DNA of 64,000 nt from DASXKD01 sp963707905. GTDB lineage: Bacteria; Actinomycetota; Actinomycetes; Streptosporangiales; Streptosporangiaceae. A program made the position numbers and the translations under genes. The stretch spans positions 1 through 64,000 of the forward strand of contig CAVPSA010000024.1 of assembly GCA_963707905.1 (NCBI GenBank), in the 5' to 3' direction. The notes under the pieces are model-generated. The model saw only the letters and a program-made list of their open reading frames with translations. It had not been told where the DNA came from and searched no databases. Below are positions 18,232 through 27,224 of the stretch, piece by piece; positions within the stretch are counted from its first letter, which is position 1, and the number at the start of each line of letters is the position of its first letter.

Positions 18232-19149
18232 TCAAGTGACCTTCTTCAGGGTGGCGACGCTGACATGCGGCCAGGTGCGGCCGAGAAAGTTCAAGAGCAC
18301 CGTCTGGCTGTACTGAAGCTGCAGGTAATACCGGTCGGTGTACGGCGGCGGGAACTGTACCGTCTCGATCCAGAAGGTGGCGCTGACTTGCGCGACGCTT
18401 GCGTTGGCCTGGAGGAACGGAATGTTCTCCGCGCCGCCGAAGGTGTGGTTAGCCGCGTCATCGGCGGTTGAGACGTGCAGGACGGTTGTGGCACTGATCT
18501 TCTGTCCGGTGATCTCTGCCGTGAGCAGCGAGTTGGGATCCGTCACCGCGGCCTGGCTGACATCCGCCGTCACCGCGGCCTGCCCTGCGCCCGGCGCAGG
18601 CGTGGTCCGGAAGTTACTGGGGGTGCCGAGATTGTATTCGGGGAGGTTGTTGGGCGTGCCCGGGCCCGGTTCGGCGGAGCCGATCGGGAAGGGCACGGTG
18701 TTGGCGGGTCCAATGACCGGAGGCGTGCCGAGCAGCGTCGAGGTGCCCTGCGCGAGGATGGTGCTGCCGTGTGGAAGGCTCGCCAGCCGCACGACGGTCT
18801 CCGGCTCCTCGGGCTCGGTCGTGGCCGGCACGCTCAGCCAGAGGCCGGGTTCGAGGTGAATGGTGCCGCCGCTGGCGTGGTCAAAGATCTTCTGCAGGTA
18901 GTGCACACCATGGAGTTCGATGTCGTCCATCACCGATCCGCGGTTTGGTATGGGGCCGCCGATCGACGAGAACTGCAGGTTCTCGTCGGTGGGGTTCAGT
19001 TCGAGGAAGAAGCCGTTCTCGGCCGTGAGGTCTGGGCGTGCGATCAGGTTGAATCCATGACCTGCCCAGTTCCCCGGCAGGCTGGCCAGAGGCCCGAGCT
19101 TGGGGTGGGGTGACGCCGCGCGGAAGTCCGGAACGACGCTTGAAGACAT
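18232..19149 (-). CDS. Lipocalin/FABP-like protein of the oxidase cluster
   Basis: 305 residues, no signal peptide or membrane segment. The N-terminal LGPLASLPGNWAGHGFNLIA (about 20-40) has the G-x-W motif and spacing of lipocalin/FABP/nitrobindin-like barrels, followed by beta-rich sequence with HGVHYLQKIFD and HLEPGLWLSVPATT. Such barrels bind hydrophobic ligands or haem. ATG at 19149 is chosen because AAAGGAG is 7 nt upstream. It lies downstream of the patatin gene past a terminator, and the upstream region holds TGATAC twice, so it may have its own promoter. A carrier for the cluster's lipid substrate or product is inferred, not shown. Confidence 0.55.
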   Translation of the reverse strand: MSSSVVPDFRAASPHPKLGPLASLPGNWAGHGFNLIARPDLTAENGFFLELNPTDENLQFSSIGGPIPNRGSVMDDIELHGVHYLQKIFDHASGGTIHLEPGLWLSVPATTEPEEPETVVRLASLPHGSTILAQGTSTLLGTPPVIGPANTVPFPIGSAEPGPGTPNNLPEYNLGTPSNFRTTPAPGAGQAAVTADVSQAAVTDPNSLLTAEITGQKISATTVLHVSTADDAANHTFGGAENIPFLQANASVAQVSATFWIETVQFPPPYTDRYYLQLQYSQTVLLNFLGRTWPHVSVATLKKVT

Positions 19150-19312
19150 GTGCTCACTCCTTTGATCAGCGGGCTGCTGCGCGGCCCTTGCCCCCACATG
19201 CCACCTGGTACCGGCGCCCGGGATCGCAGGTGGCTATTACTAAACAGGATGACCGGAATTCCGTGCCTGATACCCCGCGATTACTGCCCTGATACGTCAC
19301 CGGCGGCAGAAA

Positions 19313-19351
19313 GCTCAGGGCGGCCCGGCTGATAGCCGGGCCGGCCTGAGC
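19313..19351 (-). terminator. Terminator after the patatin gene
   Basis: An 18-bp stem with one G/G mismatch (GCTCAGG, then CGGCCCGGCT, pairing with AGCCGGGCCG and CCTGAGC) and loop GAT lies 10 nt beyond the patatin stop. It likely ends the oxidase-cluster transcript. Confidence 0.75.
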
Positions 19352-19361
19352 GTGATCGCGA

Positions 19362-21955
19362 TCAGCCATTCCGTAGCAGCGGAAGCCGCCAGCTGGCGAC
19401 TGCGGCAGCCATCGAGAAGACCCCGAGTTCGTGATAGGCGTCGAACTCGGCACCGTCATAGAGCTGCTGCATCGTGGGGTCACAGGGGTAGGCCGGGTGC
19501 CCCGCGGCGTAGGCGCGGACGTCCCAGGGGGCGCCCTCCCACCAGCCCAGCTTGCAGACCCAGAGGTTCCCGTCCGCCGTCTGACTGCCGTCAGCGGCGT
19601 GGCCGTTTGACCGGGCGAACGTGCCGTTCGCCCAAGGCCGCAGCACCTGGCCCTTGCTCAAGGCGGGAACAGCGCCATGGCCGTCGGGGTGAATCATCGT
19701 GGTGGGGTCGAGGGTGATATTCACCTCGGCGTCCGACCTGGCAAGCGCCATGGCTCCGCCCAGCGTGAACCAGGTGTGCGGGGAGTCACCGCTGGCGTCG
19801 AGCACCACGATGTTCTTCACGTCGCGGCGCAGCGCCTCCAGCAGGCCGAGGTTGTCGTAATGACCGCCGTCGGTCACGTTGATCCAGGTAGCGCGGTAGC
19901 CCGTGTGCCCAAACGCCTCCGCCCAGAGCAGGCCAAGCGTTGGCTGCATCACCCGCCAGCACACCGCCGCCTGCAGGCGGGCCAGGGCTGACGACGGGCG
20001 CCGCTTGCCCTCGGTGCTGTCTTCGCCGCCAGCTTCGGCGCTTTCTTCCCGGAGCTTGAGCACATGCGCCCACAGCTCATCCTCGCGGTTCTGCTGCTTG
20101 TCAGGATTGTGGCGCCAGAACGGGTGCGGCAGCACATACCAGAGCAGCAGCAGCCACAGTCGGTGTGCCTGCCAGGTGCGCTCCTTGTCCGCATCCGCGT
20201 ACGCCCTGGCCCGGGACACCACGGTGGGGTGCGGCATCCAGACACCGAGGCGCAGGTTCGTCAGCGTGAGCAGGATCCGGTACGCGCTGCGGGTCGCCGC
20301 GCCCATCAGGGGTGAGAAGGCGGCGCCGCTGATCGCGACGATGTCGAGGAGCGTGAACCGGGTGTGGCCGAGGAGGTGCTCATAGTCGGTGGTGCGGACC
20401 TCGACGTCGCGCTCGCCACAATGCGGATCGCCGCGCAGGATCACGTTCTTCTGGTCGAAGGCCATGCAGAACCCACCGCGGCCGGCCGGGACCTCGCGGT
20501 CGACATTGATGTTGGCCGTGCAGGCGATGACCAGTGCCGGGTCGCCCTGCTTGTCCAGCTCCGACAGCCGGGTAGCGGCAGCGGCGGCGAACAGCTCCTG
20601 ACGGCGGGCCGGTGCGGTCTCCTCCGCTGCCTCCCGGGTGACCGCGTACGCGTCGGCAAGCCGCCACCGGTAGAAATCGTGCAGCGAGGTGCGGTTGACG
20701 TCTACCACCGCACGCGTCGCGAAAACGATGGCGACCGCGACAAGAACGTGCCAGAGCTGGGTGGGCGAGTACCCCACCCTGGCCGCGGTTCCTATCCAGA
20801 GCAGGGTGGCGAAGGCGCCTACCGCGAGGATCACCAAGCTGGCCAGCCAGGGCGTCAGCCTGGTACGGGCCCACGTCATCAGCTGCCCGGTGATGCCCGG
20901 GGACGAGCCGGCGGCCGGCTGCCCGCTGGCGCCCGGGGACGAGGCGGCGGCCGGCGCCCGCTGGCGCCCGGGGACGGCCCGGCGGCCGGCTGGCTCACCT
21001 TCGCCAGCTGCTTCTGGCAGGACCGCGCCACCGCCGTGATGGCCGCTATCAGGCCGCCGAGTGTCGCTAGCGACCAGTGCCCCGATCCGCCGAACCCGAA
21101 GAATCGCACCACGGTGCCCAGCGCACCGGTGCTGTGGTAGAGCCAGCCGATGACCGGCGGCACGGCGAGCATCAGCACCCCAAGGACGGCCGTAACCGTT
21201 GCGGCGAAGCCGACCCACCGTGCCCGGCGCGCGCCGCGCCCGGGACCACCCGACGCCAGCGTGGCCCACCAGCGCAGGAACAGCACCAGCATGATCAGTG
21301 CCGCAAGGGCAGGGGCAGCAAGCCACCAGCCCCACGCGGCCACCGATGCCGACGCCGTGCTGCCAGACCAGGTCAGCACGCCGTGCGCGCGCAGCAGCCA
21401 GCCCCAGGCGTGGCCGAGAGCATACAGCGGCGCGAGGGCGGCGATGCAGGTGACTGCGCTGCCGAGCAGGAGCGACAGAACCGCGACCAACATGGTCTTT
21501 GCGTCGGGCGCGATGTAGTGGGTGTCGTTACGCAGGTTGTCCTCTTCGGCGGTGCCACGCGCATAGGCACGGGGCGTGTCCTTGCCCAGGCGCTTCTCCC
21601 CGGCCCGGTTCAGGCCATCCGCCACCAGGGCGCGGGACGCGGCGATGTAACTGCCGCCGGAGACGCCGACGATCCACTTCGCCCTGCCGAGCACGCCGCG
21701 CTCATCGAGGCTCTGCAGCCCCCCCAGACAGTAGGTGGCGGACCGGATACCCCCGCCGGAACAGCAGATCGCCCAGTCGCCGGCCGGCTCCTGCCCGGGC
21801 GCCGGCGGTGCTGATGGCGTGGTTTCCCGGAGCACGGCCGCTGGTGCCTGGATGGCGGCTTCCCCGTCGCCGCCGCGCCGTGCGGGCTCTCCCACCGATG
21901 TCGGCGGTCTTTCCTTGACCGGTGCGGGCGTTTGCGCCGATGTGGGCATGTTCAT
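19362..21955 (-). pseudogene. Patatin-like phospholipase, frameshifted in a repeat linker
   Basis: Two frames together encode one protein of about 864 residues. Frame 1 (from ATG 21955, GGAG 6 nt upstream) holds the oxyanion Gly-rich loop CCSGGGIRSATYCLGG (64-79) and nucleophile elbow GVSGGS (Ser99), then at least three membrane helices. Frame 2 continues with two more helices and VTDGGHYDNLGLLEAL, whose Asp-Gly-Gly gives the catalytic Asp. The break is in a three-unit 36-bp repeat (20886-20992), where the middle unit lacks one base. Family: patatin Ser-Asp lipases that free fatty acids from phospholipids; the membrane segments suggest bilayer attachment. Could be a real null, a phase-variable gene or a sequencing error. 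It precedes the cluster terminator. Confidence 0.8.
20886..20992 (-). repeat. Three 36-bp imperfect tandem repeats in the patatin gene
   Basis: Minus-strand units at 20957-20992 (36 bp), 20922-20956 (35 bp) and 20886-20921 (36 bp) each encode a 12-residue linker like QPAAGSSPGASG. The middle unit has CG where the others have CAG, a one-base loss that shifts the frame. Consistent with slipped-strand mutation. Confidence 0.85.
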
Positions 21956-21987
21956 GACAACTCCGTTCCATCCCCGTCAACTGGATA

Positions 21988-22013
21988 GAGCAGTCACTGC
22001 GTGCCCCTGATAC
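21988..22013 (-). promoter_or_regulatory. Shared element AGTC-N12-TGATAC before the patatin gene
   Basis: Plus strand GAGCAGTC (21988-21995), 12 bases, TGATAC (22008-22013); on the coding strand GTATCA-N12-GACTGCTC, ending 32 nt before the patatin ATG. The same arrangement occurs at 29072-29097 and 31440-31465. Likely an activator site or unusual promoter. Confidence 0.55.
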
Positions 22014-22043
22014 ACACCGGCCGGAGAATTCCGGCCGGTAAAC

Positions 22044-23312
22044 TCAGGCAGGGAATTGCTCTTCGCCAGTCGGTTCTCTGTGCTCAACCTGGTTCATCGC
22101 TTGGCGCAGCCGAGCCAGCTCCCAGTACATCCGCCGCCGTGCGCGGTTGGAATTTCCCAGCGGCTTGTGCTCGGCCAGGCAGTGCCACGGGTTATAACGC
22201 AGCACATCCGCAAACGCGAGCTGCTCGTCGTGGTCGAAACGCTGTGCGGGAAGCCGCAACCGGGCCACCGGGATATAGGGGGACATGCTCTCCGGCCACT
22301 TGACCGAAGCGTTCTCGACCGGCATCCGGAATGAGTCGGTCTGCACCTGCACCATGAAGTCGAAAGTCCACGCCCCCGCGTCAAGCGTCCTGATCATGGC
22401 GTCCCGCAGGTAGTTCTCTGCGGGCCTGCGCGGGATCTTCGTACGGCCGGGGGAGCAGGGCTTCAGCGAGTACTGCACCGCCTGGCCCGCGCCGAGCAGG
22501 AACGGCACATTGCTGTAATACTGCACCTCGAGCGGATTTGCGAGCATGGGCGAATAGAGCAACTGCATGAACAGGTGCAGCAGGTGCGAGTCCCCCGGGT
22601 TGATCGCGTAGGCCAATGGCGCCTTCGCGCGCACCCATTGCTGCAGCTTCGCGTTTTCCAGGATGTCAGGGGTGACGAAGCTGGCCGGGCTGACCAGGAT
22701 CAGGTCTTGGGTGAACCGCTCGTCCTCCATGAGCTTGGGCCCCGGCACGCCCATCACCTTGATCGCTACCGAGCACTGGCCGTAATCCTCGAGGTCCGGG
22801 GGAGCATAGGGGCCAGGCCCGGAGAAGCGGGCCCAGACGGGATATGTCCGGGGCTCGGCGAACAGGCCGTGCCGGAGGCTGCCGGGCAGATCGGGCAGCA
22901 CCGTGAACTCGCCCCGGAGCACGCCGAAGGTCTTGGTGTTGCCGAACCGCTGTGCGCCGCCGGGCAGCCAGTTCTCCCTGGTGAACTTCGTGAGCTCAGC
23001 GATGATCTCGCGGGTGAGTTCCTCCTCACCGGGGAGCACGCGTTCCTCGGCCAACCGCAGGTGCTCGTCCTTGCGCCGCGCGTTTTGCAGCGCCTGCGCG
23101 GCGGAGAACAATGGCGGCCTGCACCACCTGTCGAACCGGGGCCGGTAGAGGAACTCGATCCGCCGCTCCAGCCGCCAGAGCAAGAGGAACAGGTCGCTCG
23201 CTGGCCGGAGGACCAGGAAGGTGAACAGGCCCTGCGGCTTGGTAAGCAGGCCGCGCGGGCGGCCCACGGCCTCCCTGCGCCGGTTAGCCCGCTCGGCCAG
23301 CACAGTCTGCAT
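22044..23312 (-). CDS. Catalase-family protein with altered haem pocket
   Basis: 422 residues, catalase-fold family of the y4iL-like branch: GEFTVLPDLPGSLRHGLF, EPRTYPVWARFS (about 155-180) and the late YNPWHCLAEHKPLG with SNRARRRMYWEL. Where this branch usually has H-x-K-[ST]-H-G before the C-V-R-G-E-F strand, the sequence reads NTKTFG, so the distal haem His appears to be Asn. True catalase activity is therefore doubtful. Catalase-related relatives rearrange fatty-acid hydroperoxides (allene oxide synthases in corals and some bacteria), which suits its neighbours. ATG at 23312 follows GGAGGAGG. An uncharged N-terminus with a hydrophobic stretch near 25-45 may associate with membrane. Confidence 0.7.
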   Translation of the reverse strand: MQTVLAERANRRREAVGRPRGLLTKPQGLFTFLVLRPASDLFLLLWRLERRIEFLYRPRFDRWCRPPLFSAAQALQNARRKDEHLRLAEERVLPGEEELTREIIAELTKFTRENWLPGGAQRFGNTKTFGVLRGEFTVLPDLPGSLRHGLFAEPRTYPVWARFSGPGPYAPPDLEDYGQCSVAIKVMGVPGPKLMEDERFTQDLILVSPASFVTPDILENAKLQQWVRAKAPLAYAINPGDSHLLHLFMQLLYSPMLANPLEVQYYSNVPFLLGAGQAVQYSLKPCSPGRTKIPRRPAENYLRDAMIRTLDAGAWTFDFMVQVQTDSFRMPVENASVKWPESMSPYIPVARLRLPAQRFDHDEQLAFADVLRYNPWHCLAEHKPLGNSNRARRRMYWELARLRQAMNQVEHREPTGEEQFPA

Positions 23313-23391
23313 AACTCCTCCTCCTGCCGCACCGCCTGCCGTTTGGCTGGTACGCACCTTCTTGGCGCCGGCACCGGCGGCTGCACGCCTG

Positions 23392-23847
23392 CTACCGCCG
23401 GTGCCGGAAGTCCAGGGAAAAATCGAGAACGTGATGACGGCCCCAGAAGACGAGGCCGAGGAAGATGCCCGGGGCTATCTCCCGGATTTCGTCACGAACC
23501 TTGTGCGCGACAAATGACGTCTTTGAATAGTCGAGCACGATGCAAGGTTCCCCGTCATACCAGCTGTCCTGTTTGTAAACCGCTGCCTCGATCGCCCGGA
23601 TCGCCAACGGCGTCACGAGGTTCTTCAGCCGCCCCTCGCGAGCATTCACGACCTTTCCGCGCCACGCGAGGGCGTAGGCCAGTGCGGCCGCCAGCCGGGC
23701 GAGCGGGCCGCCGGTGCCAATCAGCACCGTTCCCTTTCCGCGGCCGTTCGGAATAGCGCCGGCAGTACCGGCGCGAAACAATTCGCCCAGCTCGCCCTTG
23801 GTGTCGCTGACCAGCGACGGCGGGCTGGTAAGGCTGACGTCCTGCAT
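23392..23847 (-). CDS. Small conserved-looking protein of the oxidase cluster
   Basis: 151 residues, soluble, no signal peptide. A basic middle region (GRLKNLVTPLAIRAIEAAVY) is followed by PCIVLDYSKTSFVAHKVRDE and EIAPGIFLGLVFWGRH. The end looks like proteins that report on a bound lipid-like ligand (beta-barrel-like DYSKTS..A...RDEIRE.APG.F.G pattern), but no named family can be assigned with confidence. It sits 24 nt after the dioxygenase-like gene and 79 nt before the catalase-like gene in the same operon, so a role with those enzymes is likely. Confidence 0.6.
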   Translation of the reverse strand: MQDVSLTSPPSLVSDTKGELGELFRAGTAGAIPNGRGKGTVLIGTGGPLARLAAALAYALAWRGKVVNAREGRLKNLVTPLAIRAIEAAVYKQDSWYDGEPCIVLDYSKTSFVAHKVRDEIREIAPGIFLGLVFWGRHHVLDFSLDFRHRR

Positions 23848-23871
23848 GAGACTTCTCCTGACTTTACGCTG

Positions 23872-25689
23872 TTACCCAGCTGACCTGGCCCAGGGCGTGA
23901 ATGCGTTCGGTGCAGACCCTAGGGCAGGCCGCAGTTGCGGATAGTGACGCAACAGCACCGACTGCATGCCGTTGTCATTGATCCAGTCCATGCCCGCCTT
24001 GGTGTATACCGCGGGTGTGTAATCGGTGGTAAAGAACCGGTCGCTGTTCAGCCGCCGGGACGCCATGAGGATGAAGATCCGGAACGCCGTGTCGCTGAAG
24101 GCGAAGCCGGCAGGCCGGCGTTCTGCCGCCATGCCGACCGTCAGGTCGACCCGCTCGATGTCGCCGCCGTAGACCGCCTCGATCTGCCGTGCCCAGTCCG
24201 GGTTGTCGGTGAGATCGTCGAAATCCTTCGCCGGGCGCAGATGCAGCAGGCGGCGGAACTCGTTGTACCGCGGCACCCCGAGTTCCCGCGACCGCAGGAT
24301 GTCGGTGGCGGCGAGGTCCTGCAGGGTGCCGTCCGGGCGGTGGAACTCCTGCAGGAACCTCGGGAAGTTGTGCAGGGTGACCAGCCCGGGATGCTGAGTG
24401 CCGAAGGAGTACAGCAGGTCCGCCATGCCGACCTTCTGCGCCACGGTGACCGCGCCGGGCCCGGCCAGGTCGCGAAGCGTCGCCTGCATGAGCGTCCGGT
24501 CGTCCGCGATGGACCGCAGCGCGTAGTCGTCCGGCACGAGCGGGTGCATCCGGTACACCGCCACGAACTCCTCGGTGAGCGAGTACGGCACGCCGTACTG
24601 CTCGGCCGGCGAGCCGGGGATGCCGCTGATGACCTCGCTCTTGCTGATCCGGCCGAACACCCGGTTCACCCGTTCGCCGGCCAGGCCCCACCAGTTCGCG
24701 CGCATGGCGAATTTCGTCGTGGGATGGCTGATGACCGCGGGCGTCCACTCCACCGTGTGGATCTTGGCGATCAGCGCCACGTTGATCAGCCGCGCCCGCT
24801 GGTAGATCTCCTCCTCGGGCCACTGCGGGTACTCGGCGCGCAGCCGGTCGCAGATGGAGTTGTGCTCCAGGGTGAACAGGGTCTGCATCAGCAGCAGGCC
24901 GAGCCAGAAGCCGGGCACCAGACGGGGATCGATGGCCGGGTCGTCCGGCATCGGCGGCAGCCCGTCCGGGCCGACGTTCAGTTTGCCGTCCTTGCCGGTG
25001 CGGATCAGTTGCTGCTGCTCCGGTGTCGTGCCATAGATCTGCGATGCGTCCCACCAGGGCGTCTGGGTGTTCGCGTGGGTTGGCGGATGGTTGCCGCCGG
25101 GCGGCGCGGTGGGATCGGAGCGGGTCCGCATCACCTGCATCGGCCGGACCGGCCACGGGTCATCATCGGTGACCGGAATCTCCCAGGGGTTGTCCTTGGG
25201 GCCCGTCCCGTGGCTGAACCAGTCACGGATCATGAACTGCAGCCACGCCGCGACGAGCGCGTTGACCGAGGTCGCCGGGATGAGCTCCGTGCGGGTGAAC
25301 AGCGCGCGGCTCACCTCGCGCGGGCTTGGCTGCATCATCCGCGGCAGCGGCTCCGGCTCGACGTACTCCAGTGGCACGTTCCGGCCGAACCGCGACCCGG
25401 CCATCCCCATCCGGGGCTGGCTGAGGTCGTTGTAGGTGCCGTCGAGAGTCCGGTGGGTGCGAACCTCGGGAGTAGCTGGCGCCACTGGCGGCAGATTCAC
25501 CGCAGGCAGCGCGCTCGTGTCGTAGAGGTTGCGGCTCCTGAGCACGTCGCGGAGCCCGCCGAGCACCGCGAGCCCCAGCGGCAGCGGAAGCCGGTACCAG
25601 CCGATCTTGCGGTCAGCGAACTCGGCGGCCTTGTCATAGAGCGTCCGCAACGCTGATAGCTGATAGCCCTGTGGCTGGTTTTTATTCAT
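23872..25689 (-). CDS. Haem peroxidase of the alpha-dioxygenase/cyclooxygenase family
   Basis: 605 residues. QFMIRDWFSHG (151-161) carries the distal haem His160; TPWWDASQIYG (210-220) is the alpha-dioxygenase signature; YRMHPLVPD gives the catalytic radical Tyr379 and proximal haem His382 spaced exactly as in plant alpha-dioxygenase and animal prostaglandin synthase (Y-x-x-H). Family enzymes add O2 to free fatty acids, making 2-hydroperoxides or cyclic endoperoxides. Length matches the family (about 600-640). No signal peptide. The ATG overlaps the stop of the DyP gene by 8 nt (ATGAATAA), implying translational coupling. All catalytic residues are present, so activity is plausible; substrate unknown. 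Confidence 0.88.
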   Translation of the reverse strand: MNKNQPQGYQLSALRTLYDKAAEFADRKIGWYRLPLPLGLAVLGGLRDVLRSRNLYDTSALPAVNLPPVAPATPEVRTHRTLDGTYNDLSQPRMGMAGSRFGRNVPLEYVEPEPLPRMMQPSPREVSRALFTRTELIPATSVNALVAAWLQFMIRDWFSHGTGPKDNPWEIPVTDDDPWPVRPMQVMRTRSDPTAPPGGNHPPTHANTQTPWWDASQIYGTTPEQQQLIRTGKDGKLNVGPDGLPPMPDDPAIDPRLVPGFWLGLLLMQTLFTLEHNSICDRLRAEYPQWPEEEIYQRARLINVALIAKIHTVEWTPAVISHPTTKFAMRANWWGLAGERVNRVFGRISKSEVISGIPGSPAEQYGVPYSLTEEFVAVYRMHPLVPDDYALRSIADDRTLMQATLRDLAGPGAVTVAQKVGMADLLYSFGTQHPGLVTLHNFPRFLQEFHRPDGTLQDLAATDILRSRELGVPRYNEFRRLLHLRPAKDFDDLTDNPDWARQIEAVYGGDIERVDLTVGMAAERRPAGFAFSDTAFRIFILMASRRLNSDRFFTTDYTPAVYTKAGMDWINDNGMQSVLLRHYPQLRPALGSAPNAFTPWARSAG

Positions 25690-27217
25690 AGGTCACCTCG
25701 TCCGGATAAGGAGAGAGAACGCGCGGAGCGCGCCCCGCCGGAAGCTGGTCCAGGTAGCGGAGGGCGGCGATGCCGGGCAGGAAGAAGTAGGCGCCGCCCC
25801 GGGTCCGCACGAACTGAGGCAGGTCACGGTAACGGCGGCGCACCGGGCGGGCCGGTATGGTGAACGTCGCGCCGCGCGGGTGGCGGCTTCCGGCAAGCGG
25901 GTCGGTGTCGTCGTACAGGCCGTGGAAGGCCGGGTTGTTCAGCCACGTATGCTGCACGAACTCGAACTGCCTGGAGAGGCTGGCCACGAGGCAGATGAAA
26001 TGCAGGCCAGTCTCGCGCCGAGGTGCCACATCAGCGGGGGCCGGGCGTATTGCATGACTGTTGTTCCCTGCTGCCGCCGGACCTGCCGCCGGCGCGGCTG
26101 CGCCGGGGCCGGAGTCATAGCTGCGGGCCCGGCGCAGCAGCCGGTGCCCGTCGTTGACCGCGAGGGAAGCGCCGGTACCCGGCTGCGGGTCGAGCGAGTC
26201 GCGCGGGTTCATCCGCCGGATGTGCGCACCGAGCGGGCAGGCGAGCCCCAGCGGGTCGGTGCGGTAGTACCCGAAGCCGTTGTCGCCGGCGAGCCGGGGA
26301 TCGTCCCGGTCCGGCGTCTCGACCAGGGGAGCGCCGCTCGGCCACCGGCCCACCATCTTCGCGGCCAGCGCGGTGCGCGCCCCTGGATCCATAGCGCCAT
26401 CCGGTCGCCGGGTCGCCTCCCCGGCGTACCCCCAGAAGCCGTCGACGTCCTGTTCGAGCTGGCGCATCACCAGATAGCAGCCGTTGCGGCCCAGGTCGGC
26501 CGCGCCGCTCCCGGCCGGATCCCGCGGCAGCAGGCGGCTGGGATCGCTGGCGGCAGGCAGCAGCGGCCGGTCCGTCAGCTGACCATAGGCGTTCGGGTAG
26601 CCGAGCACGAACTCACCCGCGGGGATGACCCGCCCGCCCGGCGTCCCGGCCGGGGCGGCCCCGCTGGCCTTCGGCAGGCCGTCGATGATCGGCTGGGAGA
26701 TGCCGTCGTGGAAACCGAACGGCTCGTTGCTGCCCACCTTGCGGGTGTCGAGCACGGTGACTTGCCGGATGCCCACCGCACCGATGCGGGCAGCCAGTTC
26801 CGCCTGCCTGGCATCGAGTGCCTCGGGCGAGGCGGCGTACAGCAGGATCAGGCCGTCAACGGGTGGCTGCTGCGGCCCGCCCCAGTCCCAGCAGCGCGGG
26901 TCGGACTCCCCGGCGTCGCCGAGAAAGCGGCTCCGGTCCGGGCCGGTCATGCCGCCGGTGAACTGTGCTGAAAACCCGGCGATGACGCTCTCGGGCAGGC
27001 CCAGCCGCCGCAGGCCGGCCGCCGTGTACGCGACGTGCAGGGCGCTGCTGGAGGCGAACCTGCCCGCCGGGGTGACCCGGGGCAGCAACCAGGACAGCAG
27101 CGCGTGACCAGCGGCCGCGCTGGGGGCGGCGAAGATCGTGAACCTGGCGTGCGGGAGGGTGCGGTACCCGCGGGCGATCAGGCCCTGGATGTCGTCGAGG
27201 TCGAGTTTGACGGCCAT
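25682..27217 (-). CDS. DyP-type haem peroxidase
   Basis: 511 residues. The DyP signature GFHDGISQP (168-176) includes the distal acid Asp171; GAHIRRMNPRDS (330-341) holds proximal His332 and the conserved Arg. The ferredoxin-like N-terminal half (FTIFAAPSAAAGHALLSWLL) is present. The length and absence of a Tat signal suggest the large cytoplasmic type. DyP enzymes oxidise dyes, phenols and other donors with H2O2, and some act on hydroperoxides. It is separated by 7 nt from the upstream membrane-protein gene and overlaps the downstream dioxygenase-like gene. Function in a lipid-peroxide pathway is inferred from this coupling. Confidence 0.92.
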   Translation of the reverse strand: MAVKLDLDDIQGLIARGYRTLPHARFTIFAAPSAAAGHALLSWLLPRVTPAGRFASSSALHVAYTAAGLRRLGLPESVIAGFSAQFTGGMTGPDRSRFLGDAGESDPRCWDWGGPQQPPVDGLILLYAASPEALDARQAELAARIGAVGIRQVTVLDTRKVGSNEPFGFHDGISQPIIDGLPKASGAAPAGTPGGRVIPAGEFVLGYPNAYGQLTDRPLLPAASDPSRLLPRDPAGSGAADLGRNGCYLVMRQLEQDVDGFWGYAGEATRRPDGAMDPGARTALAAKMVGRWPSGAPLVETPDRDDPRLAGDNGFGYYRTDPLGLACPLGAHIRRMNPRDSLDPQPGTGASLAVNDGHRLLRRARSYDSGPGAAAPAAGPAAAGNNSHAIRPAPADVAPRRETGLHFICLVASLSRQFEFVQHTWLNNPAFHGLYDDTDPLAGSRHPRGATFTIPARPVRRRYRDLPQFVRTRGGAYFFLPGIAALRYLDQLPAGRAPRVLSPYPDEVTYE

Positions 27218-27224
27218 GGTTGCC

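Noticed and set aside
20886..20992. CRISPR-like array
   Set aside because: Units are contiguous, in frame with a patatin linker, and have no spacers.
23935..25656. 573-codon plus-strand open frame inside the dioxygenase-like gene
   Set aside because: Antisense shadow of a gene with clear catalytic motifs; composition is Arg/His/Val-rich without domains.
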